6,032 nucleotides of DNA from Rhodospirillales bacterium (GTDB lineage: Bacteria; Pseudomonadota; Alphaproteobacteria; Rhodospirillales; Casp-alpha2), in NCBI GenBank assembly GCA_018664265.1, contig JABJOR010000434.1:1-6032 (forward strand), written 5' to 3'. The translations under genes and the position numbers were made by a program. Below are positions 1 through 5,491 of this stretch, one piece after another; position 1 is the first letter of the stretch, and each line of letters begins with the position of its first letter. The notes below the pieces were generated by a model that worked only from the letters and a program-made list of their open reading frames with translations, was not told where the DNA came from and did no database searches.

Positions 1-10
1 AAAAAGTTCA

Positions 11-39
11 TTGAGCGAAAGTTCGATCACACATTTAAA
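11..39 (+). promoter_or_regulatory. Candidate sigma70-type promoter for the SDR pair
   Basis: TTGAGC (11-16) and TTTAAA (34-39) are separated by 17 bp and each match four of six consensus positions. The pair lies 27 bp upstream of the first SDR start codon. This is a weak match near the window edge, so transcription could equally begin further upstream. Confidence 0.25.
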
Positions 40-66
40 AGAGACCATATGTAAGGGACATCACTT

Positions 67-753
67 ATGCCAACTGCTCTTATAACCGGAGCTAATCGTG
101 GAATTGGCTATGAATTTGCACGTCAGTATAGCGCCGACGGATGGAAAATTCACGCCGGAACCCGAAGCCTGCAAAACAATCCGCTTCTGGACGAGCTCGA
201 CCAAAGTCTCATATCCATCCACCAACTTGATATTGATGATCATGCGCAGATCAGGGCCTTGTCTGAAAAACTCGTGGGGGAGCCTATCGACCTTCTAATT
301 AACAATGCTGGCATGTGTATCGATGACGATGAGTACTACGGGAATTTTTCTGACGAACAGTGGATGCAACAATTTCGAACACATTTATTTGGCTCAATGG
401 CTATGTGTGAAGCCTTCGTAGAAAATATCGCCAACAGCAATTTGAAAACGATCATCAATATATCCAGCGGCAACGGATGTTTTGGCATTGATCGTGGCAA
501 GGGCTTGTTTCCCTATGACAGTAGCAAATCCGCCCTAAATACAATCACCAAAGGCATGTCCGTTGACCTTAAAGACAAAGGCATTACGGTTGTCAGCCTT
601 ACACCGGGCTTTGTTGCTACAGATATGGGTGGACAAGATGCGGACCTGACACCGGAAGAAAGCATCACCGGCATGCGCCATGTTATTGCCGGGCTTGATC
701 AAAGCAAAACCGGCAGCTTCATTCGCCACAATGGCGTTGTCCTCCCTTGGTAA
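67..753 (+). CDS. Short-chain dehydrogenase/reductase (SDR), first of a tandem pair
   Basis: A 228-residue classical SDR, expected to be a cytoplasmic NAD(P)(H)-dependent oxidoreductase with a Rossmann fold. Visible motifs are the cofactor loop TGANRGIG (residues 7-14), NNAG (79-82), the catalytic Ser in NISS (133/134), the YDSSK catalytic pair Tyr150/Lys154, and the PG turn at 180-181 followed by VATDMGG. Length is slightly below the usual 240-260 residues, as in the C-factor (CsgA)-like SDR subgroup. The ATG at 67 is supported by AAGGGA at 53-58. The next gene follows after 18 bp and encodes a close paralogue, so the two probably form an operon. The substrate cannot be read from the sequence, and neither SDR is a known part of rhodoquinone or cytochrome pathways. 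Confidence 0.9.
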   Translation: MPTALITGANRGIGYEFARQYSADGWKIHAGTRSLQNNPLLDELDQSLISIHQLDIDDHAQIRALSEKLVGEPIDLLINNAGMCIDDDEYYGNFSDEQWMQQFRTHLFGSMAMCEAFVENIANSNLKTIINISSGNGCFGIDRGKGLFPYDSSKSALNTITKGMSVDLKDKGITVVSLTPGFVATDMGGQDADLTPEESITGMRHVIAGLDQSKTGSFIRHNGVVLPW

Positions 754-771
754 AATAGAAAGATCATACAA

Positions 772-1464
772 ATGACAAAAACCGTTTTGATAACCGGGGC
801 GAACAGAGGCATCGGCTTTGAATTTGCAAAACAATATTGTGAAGATGGCTGGCGCGTTCATGCTTGCTGCCGCTCTCCCGAAAACGCAACAGAGCTAAGC
901 CGCGCACTTGAAGGCCGGGATGCGCAAATTCATAAACTGGATATCTGCGATCAGGATTCCATAAATGACTTACAGGCTAAATTAGTCGATGAGCCTTTAG
1001 ATATTTTGCTCAATAATGCGGGTATCATGGGGGGCGATATCCAGTCCTTTGGCAATATCAATTATGCAGATTGGGAACAGGCCCTTAAAACCAACACCAT
1101 TGCCCCGCTCAGGATATTTGAATCCTTCCACAGCAATCTACTGGCAGGCAACGACAAAAAAGTCATCAATTTATCCAGCAAGATGGGCGGCATAGAGACT
1201 TACATTCGCGGCGGCGACTACATTTACCGTTCCAGCAAAACAGCCTTGAACATGGTCACGGTGAATCTGGATTATGAGTTCCGCTCGCAAGATATTTGTT
1301 TTCTGGTTTTTCATCCGGGGTGGGTTCAAACAGATATGGGAGGGGTTGAGGCTGATATCACGCCATCACACAGCGCACAGTCTCTGCGCCAAAGCATTGC
1401 GAATGCAACAATCGAAGATAGCGGCACATTTTTGAATTACGATGGATCGCCTTTATCCTGGTAA
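772..1464 (+). CDS. Short-chain dehydrogenase/reductase (SDR), second of a tandem pair
   Basis: A 230-residue classical SDR paralogous to the gene just upstream: both begin with the same ITGANRGIG(Y/F)EFA(R/K)QY block and end in a similar short tail finishing with Trp. Motifs are TGANRGIG (8-15), NNAG (81-84), NLSS with the catalytic Ser at 135/136, YRSSK with Tyr152/Lys156, and HPGWVQTDMGG (181-191). The ligand-facing stretches between the motifs differ from those of its neighbour, so the two copies may act on different substrates or as a heteromer (inference). The ribosome-binding site is weak, with only a purine stretch (GAAAGA, about 10 bp upstream), consistent with translation as the second gene of an operon. 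The stop codon lies 2 bp from the end of convergent rquA, with no terminator between them. Confidence 0.9.
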   Translation: MTKTVLITGANRGIGFEFAKQYCEDGWRVHACCRSPENATELSRALEGRDAQIHKLDICDQDSINDLQAKLVDEPLDILLNNAGIMGGDIQSFGNINYADWEQALKTNTIAPLRIFESFHSNLLAGNDKKVINLSSKMGGIETYIRGGDYIYRSSKTALNMVTVNLDYEFRSQDICFLVFHPGWVQTDMGGVEADITPSHSAQSLRQSIANATIEDSGTFLNYDGSPLSW

Positions 1465-1466
1465 GA

Positions 1467-2327
1467 CTAAAGGGATAGAACCTTATATTCCGTAACCCGG
1501 TAAAAATTAGCAAAGATTCTTTCATCCGATATGGTGGAAACCTTTTTGCCTTGATTCTTCCCGTACATGTTTAACAACGCAGCAACATCCGTATGCCAGA
1601 AGCTGTCCAGGAAAGGTTCTAATTTTGTGATGAGCCAGCGGCAAGGCGCAAACCGATAAAGAATGTGATTTGTCGGCAAAGGAGCATATTCCGTAACCAG
1701 CAATGTACCGCCAGTCGGGATCACCCGCATACATTCTGACAGGACATTAAAGCGGGCTTGCTCTGGCATCTCATGGAGCAAGAAAAACAAGACAACAGTG
1801 GAGAAACAATCGTCCTTATAAGCCAGTTGTTCGGCGTTCATCCTGGCTGCAAGCAAAAACTCTTCCCTGGGAGCCTTACTTTTTGCCAGCTCAAGCTGGA
1901 CAGTAGCCACATCTGTAATATGCAAAGGTTTGGGCGTCACGGTTTCTATCAGCTTAGGCGTTAGCTCACCATAGACACAGGTTAATTGCAGGACATTTTC
2001 TTGAGACACTCCATCCAACCGCGCCATAGTTGCACGCATCAGTTTCTTATACTGACCAAATAAAATGGCATTGATAATAGGCTGGTGGTCAAAAAACCAT
2101 GTTGCAAAAGGCCATAAATAGGCCCACCAATAGTGACGGACCAAGTACTCAGGCTTGCCATCCAGAAAATGCCGATAAAGATTGAGTGAAGGAATCCAAC
2201 TCGTTTTCTCTTTGGGTGCTACAGTATCATCACCGTCGTATTCACTGACCGGGCTATACAACTCTTCGATAGCATCTTCTGTGATTGGATGATCTTTTGG
2301 TGGCTCAATTATCTTGAATTTTGTCAT
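1467..2327 (-). CDS. rquA: Rhodoquinone biosynthesis protein RquA
   Basis: A 286-residue member of the class I SAM-dependent methyltransferase superfamily, recognised as RquA. It has the characteristic N-terminal block YLVRHYWWAYLWP (61-73) followed by FFDHQPIINAILFGQYKKL, then an atypical SAM-site motif VLQLTCVYGELT (112-123) in place of GxGxG, an acidic residue in HITDV (Asp139), and LLHEMP (183-188). RquA is known to convert ubiquinone to rhodoquinone by replacing a ring methoxy group with an amino group, with SAM reported as the amino donor. Rhodoquinone is a low-potential quinone used in anaerobic respiration, classically with fumarate reductase. The protein has no signal peptide and probably works at the inner face of the membrane. 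The ATG at 2327 has no good Shine-Dalgarno sequence: a strong hairpin occupies that position. The gene is divergent from the multihaem cytochrome operon and convergent with the SDR pair. Confidence 0.88.
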   Translation of the reverse strand: MTKFKIIEPPKDHPITEDAIEELYSPVSEYDGDDTVAPKEKTSWIPSLNLYRHFLDGKPEYLVRHYWWAYLWPFATWFFDHQPIINAILFGQYKKLMRATMARLDGVSQENVLQLTCVYGELTPKLIETVTPKPLHITDVATVQLELAKSKAPREEFLLAARMNAEQLAYKDDCFSTVVLFFLLHEMPEQARFNVLSECMRVIPTGGTLLVTEYAPLPTNHILYRFAPCRWLITKLEPFLDSFWHTDVAALLNMYGKNQGKKVSTISDERIFANFYRVTEYKVLSL

Positions 2328-2333
2328 TTTTAT

Positions 2334-2357
2334 GAGAGCGCTCTGAAGAGCGCTCTC
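2334..2357 (-). repeat. Perfect inverted repeat / duplicated palindrome directly upstream of rquA
   Basis: GAGAGCGCTCT (2334-2344) is followed after 2 bp by its exact reverse complement AGAGCGCTCTC (2347-2357). Each arm also contains the self-complementary 10-mer AGAGCGCTCT (2335-2344 and 2347-2356), so the element is two copies of one palindrome with centres 12 bp apart. In the rquA transcript it can fold as a stem of 10 bp with a four-base loop, ending 6 bp before the ATG where a Shine-Dalgarno sequence would normally sit. There is no T-run on either strand, so it is not a standard terminator. It could be a protein operator (the GAGCGCTC core with central CG resembles LacI-family operators) or an RNA element controlling translation. 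The structure is certain; the role is inferred. Confidence 0.85.
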
Positions 2358-2375
2358 CCCCTATAGACTAACCTT

Positions 2376-2381
2376 ATTATA
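2376..2381 (-). promoter_or_regulatory. rquA: Candidate -10 element for rquA
   Basis: The minus strand reads TATAAT exactly, preceded directly by TG. A start site about 7 bp downstream would give a leader of roughly 40 nt, almost entirely made of the duplicated palindrome. No good -35 hexamer is seen at 16-18 bp, which suggests activator dependence or a different start site. Confidence 0.4.
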
Positions 2382-2537
2382 CACCTCACGCCCCTATTCA
2401 TCCAGCACTGCTTTTGTGTTGTGAACCAAATTTACTTCCGATCATGATTCAATTCAGCCTTTATTATCTTGTTAAAATTAGCTCATTAAAAAAAATCAAA
2501 TAAATTGGATAGTTTTCTGTATTTGCACTATTTTTTA

Positions 2538-2546
2538 TGATATAAT
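2538..2546 (+). promoter_or_regulatory. Candidate extended -10 promoter of the cytochrome operon
   Basis: TGATATAAT fits the extended -10 pattern TGnTATAAT, with a perfect TATAAT at 2541-2546. The -35 region at 17 bp (TGTATT) is poor. TTGCAC (2523-2528) looks like a -35 box but is only 12 bp away. The upstream DNA is very AT-rich. A start near 2553 would leave a leader of about 80 nt before the octahaem cytochrome. Confidence 0.45.
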
Positions 2547-2588
2547 CTTCCTGTTTGGTTTTGGGATTAGCAGCCAAAATTCGTTGCT

Positions 2589-2601
2589 TGATTTAAAATC
2601 A
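2589..2601 (+). repeat. 13-bp palindrome near the octahaem cytochrome start
   Basis: TGATTTAAAATCA is a perfect inverted repeat of two 6-bp arms around a central A, ending 29 bp before the ATG. With the preceding T it resembles an FNR/CRP-type site, but the half-sites are 5 rather than 4 bp apart, and it lies downstream of the candidate promoter. It may be a repressor site or a chance feature of AT-rich DNA. Confidence 0.35.
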
Positions 2602-2630
2602 GTCACCAATAAAAAAATAGGGGCAATATC

Positions 2631-3836
2631 ATGAAATTTTTAAAATGCGCTATGATTGCAATGTTTTTTGCTGCCATCATGGCTTCCAATTCTGCACCTG
2701 TCCAAGCTGCGGAATCCAAAACATATGTAGGTTCTGAAGTCTGTAAAACCTGCCACCTTGAACATTACGATGCCTGGCGTCGTACCTTGCACAGCAAGAT
2801 GCTTCAAGATGTCAGCAAGAATATGGATGTTATGGTAACAGACATCATTGAGGAAGAAGTGCGCGCTGATTTCGCCAAGAAAGAAGCCAAGCTGAAAGTT
2901 CCTTCCGCTGAAGTTTTTGTTCCAAAGATGGAAGACGTCAAATACACCATCGGCAGCCAATGGAAACAACGTTTCCTGGTTGAAAAAGATGGCGATTTGT
3001 ACATTGCACCAACCCAGTTTAATATTGATACGGCAACCTGGACTAACTATCACGAAGCAGATTGGGACAAACGCCCCTGGCTTAAAAAGTGCGGTGGCTG
3101 TCATGCCACTGGTGTTGATCTCGAAAAGAAAACATTTAATGAGCCGGGCGTTGGCTGTGAAGCCTGCCATGGCCCAGGATCACTGCATGCTGAATTGCCT
3201 GCCAGTGAAACTTATGAAAAACGTCAAACTATCCTGAACCCGTCCAAACTGACAGGCGGTATCGCCACTCAGATTTGTGGTCAGTGTCACAATCGTGGCA
3301 AATCCACCAAATCCAAAGGCGCAGGCTGGGCAGTTGGTTACAAACCAGGCAAGGCACTTGAAACCTTCTATGCCAGCATTAAACCAGGCGACAAACATTT
3401 GTATCCGAATGGGTATTCAAAAGGTCACCACCAGCAATATATTGATTGGAAAAAATCCAAACATGCTGATAGTGGCATAGATTGCATTACCTGCCATACT
3501 GTGCACGAACTTGGCAATCCTACGTTTTCCGGCAAAACCAAAAAACAGGGCGATGCTCTGTGCACATCTTGCCATGAACAAGGTACGCCGACAGGTGCCC
3601 ACGCCGTGCATACGTTCGGCAATTGCTCAAACTGTCACATGCCACGTATAGCAAAGAGTGCTGATGCTGGTGACATTCGCAGTCACATATTTGATGCGAT
3701 CCTGCCAATGGAAGCAGTTGCTGCTGGTATGCCGAGTTCTTGTCAAACATGCCACGAGCATGAGGATGAAGATCCGGCCGATCTGCAACGCAGGTGGGAT
3801 GAGCTAACGGCTCCGTTAAACGCCGCTGCAAACTAA
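2631..3836 (+). CDS. Secreted octahaem c-type cytochrome (cytochrome c554-like family)
   Basis: A 401-residue periplasmic or exported multihaem cytochrome. The N-terminus is a Sec signal peptide with a likely cleavage after VQA (about residue 26). Eight CXXCH haem-attachment sites start at residues 38, 154, 176, 216, 285, 311, 332 and 371, and all have His as the fifth ligand. There are many extra His residues that could be distal ligands (for example 54, 186, 266/267, 278, 292, 324/327, 362). The opening YVGSEVCKTCHLEHYDAW and the GVGCEACHGPGS block are typical of the cytochrome c554-related family. An insert of about 110 residues separates haems 1 and 2. No CXXCK site is present, unlike octahaem nitrite or tetrathionate reductases. 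It is the first gene of the operon; AGGGG at 2619-2623 supports the start. Its role is electron carrier or terminal reductase; the substrate is unknown. Confidence 0.9.
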   Translation: MKFLKCAMIAMFFAAIMASNSAPVQAAESKTYVGSEVCKTCHLEHYDAWRRTLHSKMLQDVSKNMDVMVTDIIEEEVRADFAKKEAKLKVPSAEVFVPKMEDVKYTIGSQWKQRFLVEKDGDLYIAPTQFNIDTATWTNYHEADWDKRPWLKKCGGCHATGVDLEKKTFNEPGVGCEACHGPGSLHAELPASETYEKRQTILNPSKLTGGIATQICGQCHNRGKSTKSKGAGWAVGYKPGKALETFYASIKPGDKHLYPNGYSKGHHQQYIDWKKSKHADSGIDCITCHTVHELGNPTFSGKTKKQGDALCTSCHEQGTPTGAHAVHTFGNCSNCHMPRIAKSADAGDIRSHIFDAILPMEAVAAGMPSSCQTCHEHEDEDPADLQRRWDELTAPLNAAAN

Positions 3837-3847
3837 CGCCACCCAAC

Positions 3848-3855
3848 TAAGGAGG
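3848..3855 (+). promoter_or_regulatory. Strong Shine-Dalgarno of the trihaem cytochrome gene
   Basis: TAAGGAGG is a complete match to the anti-Shine-Dalgarno sequence, 5 bp before the ATG at 3861. It is much stronger than the ribosome-binding sites of the other genes here, and it fixes the start. Confidence 0.75.
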
Positions 3856-3860
3856 CGATC

Positions 3861-4517
3861 ATGTTAGCACGTCGATTATTGGTGGCGATTATCGCTGCTG
3901 TCGTTACCATCGGGCTTTGGCCCGGTGGGACGACACAGGCAGCTGATATGGCCCAGGGAAGTCAAGGAGCAAGTGGCTATTTTAGCAATAGCGACACCCT
4001 GCCTGGTTCATATAAGCTTTACATTCAAACCGGCATAGGTGGCGGTTTATGGGGGCTCGGTCCTAACCGTGGCCCGGTTAAACGGTCTTCTTTCAATATG
4101 GACCCACATTCCGAGGTTCGTGATTACAACGATGCTCGTGACTGCAAGGGGTGTCATCTGGAAGAAGCACGTGACATGCACACTGTTCGTATGGGGATTA
4201 CCTGTCGCCAGTGCCATGTCAGCCTGCCCATCGCCGGGGTTCATCAATACTATTCTCCGATGAATCCTATCCGCCGACACGCCTATGTCTGTGCCAAATG
4301 TCATGAGGGAGCAACTCCGTCTTTTGCCGGCTTTGTCATTCACGAACCAACCGTTCTGGACGCTATCGCCGAAGAAGACTTCCCTCTGTTGTATTATGCA
4401 GTGTGGTTCATGTTGATCCTGGCTGGTGGCGTTTTTGTCATCTTCCTGCCATACACGGGCTTACTGTTAATACGGGAATACGCGGCACGTCTTTTTGGGA
4501 GGTCAAACAATGGCTGA
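3861..4517 (+). CDS. Membrane-anchored trihaem c-type cytochrome
   Basis: A 218-residue protein with an N-terminal signal sequence (hydrophobic 6-20, probable cleavage after TTQA, about residue 27), a periplasmic haem domain and one C-terminal transmembrane helix (about 177-206) followed by a short, basic cytoplasmic tail. CXXCH sites start at residues 95, 115 and 144. His83, 107, 128, 140 and 161 are available as distal ligands. The order signal, haems, C-terminal anchor differs from NapC/NirT cytochromes, which have an N-terminal anchor and four or more haems. The last codons overlap the next gene by 8 bp, implying translational coupling with the cytochrome b. Its likely job is to pass electrons between the membrane b haems and the periplasmic octahaem cytochrome (inference from gene order and topology). 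The exact family name is not recognised. Confidence 0.87.
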   Translation: MLARRLLVAIIAAVVTIGLWPGGTTQAADMAQGSQGASGYFSNSDTLPGSYKLYIQTGIGGGLWGLGPNRGPVKRSSFNMDPHSEVRDYNDARDCKGCHLEEARDMHTVRMGITCRQCHVSLPIAGVHQYYSPMNPIRRHAYVCAKCHEGATPSFAGFVIHEPTVLDAIAEEDFPLLYYAVWFMLILAGGVFVIFLPYTGLLLIREYAARLFGRSNNG

Positions 4518-5343
4518 TACAACAAAAAGGTTGATCCGTTTTACTCCCATACAACGGCTTTGGCATCTTGGATTGATCTTCATATTTATCCTGATGACTG
4601 TTACAGGCTTTGCCTGGATGTACGTGGAAACCCATTGGGGTCAAACTCTGGCATCCTGGTTCGGCGGGATTAAGGAAACAGTTGAAATCCACAAGATAGC
4701 CGGATTGGTTCTATTGGCCGGATTTGTCCTTCATATCCTATATGCCTTATGCAGAGTTGATTGGAGCAAATTTCCGGGGTCGCTTTATTCTCCTGATTTG
4801 TTAATGATGGGAATTCGTGATTTTGGAAAGATGATCCAGCACATGGGCTGGACGATTGGCCTGTGCAAGGCTCCCCGGTTTGAACGTTGGGCCTGGTGGG
4901 AAAAATTTGACTACTGGGCCGTTTGGTGGGGCTTTACCATCACAGGCATTACAGGGCTGATGCTCTACAATCCTGTTCTGACATCGGATTATATGCCGGG
5001 CTGGATGCTTAATCTGGCCTTGTGGATACATCGCATCGAAGCCGTACTGGCAATCGGGCATGTCTTCACAATACATTTCCTGATGGCCCACATGCGACCT
5101 GGAACTGTACCTTTTAACGGTGCCATGTTCGATGGAACGATCACGATGAGCGAAGCCCGTCACGATCATCCGGAATGGGTTGCTCGTTTGGAGAAAAATG
5201 GAGAGCTTGAAGCTATGAGCGTACCGGAACCATCTGTTCCTTTACGTGTTCTCTACTTTGGTGTTGGCTACATCATTATGGCATTTGCTGTAACGCTGTT
5301 GGCCTTTGCTGTTATTAACATCACGGCTGTAACGCTTCTCTAA
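4510..5343 (+). CDS. Membrane cytochrome b (b561 / formate dehydrogenase gamma-like quinone-reactive subunit)
   Basis: A 277-residue integral membrane protein with about five helices (near 17-39, 58-82, 133-153, 168-194 and 247-276). Candidate b-haem ligands are His19 in the RFTPIQRLWH motif, His61 and His75 in helix 2, and His174, His184 and His189 around helix 4. The RFTP..R.WH opening and the KFDYWAVWWG segment resemble gamma subunits of formate dehydrogenases and b-type subunits of [NiFe] hydrogenases, which move electrons between a periplasmic partner and membrane quinone. Here the partners encoded next door are multihaem cytochromes. The ATG at 4510 is chosen over the in-frame ATG at 4495 because GGGAGG (4498-4503) is correctly placed for 4510. 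It is the last gene of the operon and is followed by a terminator. Confidence 0.88.
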   Translation: MADTTKRLIRFTPIQRLWHLGLIFIFILMTVTGFAWMYVETHWGQTLASWFGGIKETVEIHKIAGLVLLAGFVLHILYALCRVDWSKFPGSLYSPDLLMMGIRDFGKMIQHMGWTIGLCKAPRFERWAWWEKFDYWAVWWGFTITGITGLMLYNPVLTSDYMPGWMLNLALWIHRIEAVLAIGHVFTIHFLMAHMRPGTVPFNGAMFDGTITMSEARHDHPEWVARLEKNGELEAMSVPEPSVPLRVLYFGVGYIIMAFAVTLLAFAVINITAVTLL

Positions 5344-5367
5344 AAAACAACAAAATTACTGCCCCTG

Positions 5368-5406
5368 ACACCCGACTTCTCATACCAGAGGGTCGGGTGT
5401 TATTTT
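5368..5406 (+). terminator. Rho-independent terminator of the cytochrome operon
   Basis: ACACCCGAC (5368-5376) pairs perfectly with GTCGGGTGT (5392-5400). The loop of 15 nt can form a further short CTC/GAG pairing, and TATTTT follows directly. It sits 24 bp after the cytochrome b stop codon. The minus strand lacks an adjacent T-run, so it probably acts only on the plus-strand operon. Confidence 0.8.
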
Positions 5407-5491
5407 GAGTGGTGAAAATTGTGTCTGTCACATTTTCAAATCAGTATTGATATAACCTGGCGATTCATTCAATTCTTTCTCAGTCTCAATT

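Larger units (their letters stand above)
2328..2630. other. Divergent intergenic regulatory region between rquA and the cytochrome operon
   Basis: This 303-bp stretch has no credible gene. It is markedly AT-rich, especially at 2455-2545 where runs of A and T dominate. It holds the duplicated palindrome beside rquA, a TATAAT on each strand facing outward, and a small palindrome near the octahaem cytochrome start. It is the only place from which rquA and the cytochrome operon could both be controlled. Confidence 0.7.

Noticed and set aside
535..861. A 108-codon minus-strand open frame across the SDR1/SDR2 junction
   Set aside because: It spans the ends of two well-supported SDR genes on the other strand and has no motif or ribosome-binding site that would favour it.
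1465..1466. A terminator between the SDR pair and rquA
   Set aside because: The genes are 2 bp apart and no GC-rich stem with a T-run was seen around the junction.
2334..2357. Inverted repeat as a rho-independent terminator
   Set aside because: There is no T-run after the stem on either strand, and it lies just before a start codon rather than after a gene.
2588..2602. Canonical FNR box
   Set aside because: The half-sites are separated by 5 bp instead of 4, and the site is downstream of the best promoter candidate. It is kept only as a palindrome.
2640..3170. A 176-codon open frame on the minus strand inside the octahaem cytochrome gene
   Set aside because: It is fully overlapped by a gene with a signal peptide and eight CXXCH sites. 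The antisense translation shows no recognisable domain.
2631..3836. Octahaem cytochrome as hydroxylamine oxidoreductase or octahaem nitrite/tetrathionate reductase
   Set aside because: The haem spacing differs, there is no CXXCK site, and the sequence blocks look like the cytochrome c554-related family. Only the haem count agrees.
5413..5438. TGAAAAT...ATTTTCA inverted repeat as a hypF terminator
   Set aside because: The 7-bp arms are AT-rich, the loop is 12 nt and no T-run follows on the minus strand. It is too weak to call.
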